A DNA stretch of 64,000 nucleotides. It comes from an uncultured Brachyspira sp. GTDB taxonomy: Bacteria > Spirochaetota > Brachyspiria > Brachyspirales > Brachyspiraceae. The notes under the pieces are model-generated. The model saw nothing but the letters and a program-made list of their open reading frames with translations. It made no database searches and was not told where the DNA came from. Shown here in pieces: positions 63,128 through 64,000 of the stretch. The stretch is from the NCBI RefSeq assembly GCF_910588665.1, contig NZ_CAJUPR010000001.1:186001-250000 (forward strand). The letters are read 5' to 3'. The stretch's first letter is position 1. Every line of letters starts with the position of its first letter. The position numbers were made by a program, and so were the translations under genes.

Positions 63128-64000
63128 TTACTGATTATTATCTATTTTTAAGTTTTCCACAGCTTTATGAAGCTTCTTTTTTAATTTTTTATTTTCTATA
63201 TAATTGTCAGCTTCATCTCTGTACATTATATTAGTATTTTCTAAGTTTTCTATTTGAGTTTTTCCCATTTTAAATATCTGTTTAAGCATTTCTGAAGCAT
63301 CTTTATATCCTTCCTCTATGCGGATTTTAGCTCCTTTTAATGAAAAATCCATAGCGCCGCTGAAAAAATTTCCTATATTGCTGCTCGGTACTATTTCATA
63401 AACTTTGCAGTTGTCAAATTTTCTTACTGTATTTTCTTTGTATAAATTTACTGCAATTATTTCATCGCAGTTTTCTTCCTGAATAAGCGGCTTAATAGGT
63501 AAATTATCTCCTTTAAGAAATTCTACTCCTCCGTCTATATAATAAGTATCATAGATTCTCTGTCTACCGAATATTATTGGTATCGCGCTTGTTGCCATCA
63601 TTATTTTTTTTATCTCTTTTTCGCTTCTGTTATTTAATTTAAAATATTCAGCGCCTATATTTTTTAAATTTACAGCCGTAGCATATATTGGATATTGATA
63701 ATTAATTATAATGTCAATATTCAGATATTTTTCTATTATTTCTATAAGCCCCTCTCTGCTGAAAATACCTTTTGAAGATATAAACTCATTGTTTTTATCA
63801 ATTTTCTTTTTAGAGAGTATTTTATTTTCTATTTCATTAGTCCAAATATATTCTGCGATATCATAATTATTTTGAGCTATTAGGCATGCATTAAGTACGC
63901 CTACCGATGTGCCTGATATGGATTTAATCATTGCATCAATTTCATATTCTATTAACGCTTTCCAAACGCCTATCTGATAGCTTCCAAGTCCTCCTCCTCC
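63128..64000 (-). CDS. Patatin-like phospholipase (5' end outside window)
   Basis: Serine lipid acyl hydrolase. The frame is open to the window edge and already contains the oxyanion-hole motif GGGGLGSYQIGVWKAL in its first codons, so only a few N-terminal residues are missing. The nucleophile elbow is GTSVG (GxSxG), and the catalytic Asp lies in YYIDGG. About 290 residues are visible. No signal peptide can be judged. The substrate is unknown; bacterial relatives act on phospholipids and some are effectors. Confidence 0.87.
   Translation of the reverse strand, partial: GGGGLGSYQIGVWKALIEYEIDAMIKSISGTSVGVLNACLIAQNNYDIAEYIWTNEIENKILSKKKIDKNNEFISSKGIFSREGLIEIIEKYLNIDIIINYQYPIYATAVNLKNIGAEYFKLNNRSEKEIKKIMMATSAIPIIFGRQRIYDTYYIDGGVEFLKGDNLPIKPLIQEENCDEIIAVNLYKENTVRKFDNCKVYEIVPSSNIGNFFSGAMDFSLKGAKIRIEEGYKDASEMLKQIFKMGKTQIENLENTNIMYRDEADNYIENKKLKKKLHKAVENLKIDNNQ

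Noticed and set aside
1..64000. tRNA, rRNA, CRISPR array, prophage or insertion sequence
   Set aside because: No cloverleaf-like GC-rich segments, no regularly spaced repeats, and no transposase, integrase or phage genes were found by reading both strands.

Overview
The window is AT-rich (codons strongly biased to A/T, intergenic DNA almost pure A/T) and reads as ordinary chromosome from a spirochaete of the genus Brachyspira. That assignment is inference. It rests on base composition, on BspA-like DUF285 and DUF4132 proteins, and on a methyltransferase relic of a type I associate with Brachyspira. No rRNA, tRNA, CRISPR array, prophage or intact insertion sequence was found.

Layout. 0-16 kb: galactose mutarotase with a YjbQ protein; a TldD/TldE peptidase pair followed by a cytosolic NtrB/NtrC-type two-component pair; a glucose-family IIA and a NagE-type IICB PTS; galactokinase; a chemoreceptor; cardiolipin synthase. 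14.4-19 kb: rimP-nusA behind a strong promoter and an attenuator-like hairpin, then a methyltransferase and purB. 19-32.5 kb (mostly minus strand): RluA-type pseudouridine synthase, oligoendopeptidase F, a run of decaying genes, and metK-recF-(pseudogene)-gyrB-flavoprotein, then mgtE. 32.6-42 kb: pfkA, a WecG-like protein, a TPR gene pair, a DUF368 lipid-phosphate transporter, RidA, aroE-aroD and an amino-acid ABC importer. 42-54 kb: a secreted PepSY-like protein, a C45-type hydrolase, DUF4132, a nitroreductase, a membrane protein, a RadC/JAB-DinG fusion helicase, CapA, a CNNM/CorC protein, a lipoprotein amidase and CheX. 54-64 kb: dnaE, clpB, an AGCS symporter, msrB, a small unknown and a truncated patatin.

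How the genes fit together. Carbon entry (NagE/IIA, GalM/GalK, PfkA), information processing (NusA, RecF, GyrB, DnaE, DinG), envelope upkeep (Cls, DUF368, amidase, CapA) and motility control (MCP, CheX) are interleaved in short transcription units. Several units end in clear hairpin terminators.

The most notable observations are these: a G9 tract in nagE placed so that slippage would truncate the transporter; four genes without Shine-Dalgarno sequences whose near-consensus promoters abut the ATG (probable leaderless mRNAs: the histidine kinase, the pseudouridine synthase, mgtE, dinG); a shared TAAATAGTATTA element at both promoters of the amino-acid importer; a perfect 20-bp inverted repeat between mgtE and pfkA; a zinc-ribbon tail on NusA; a RadC-type JAB domain fused to DinG; and a DUF285-DUF4132 gene broken by three in-frame stops between recF and gyrB. 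No wholly new multi-gene system was found.
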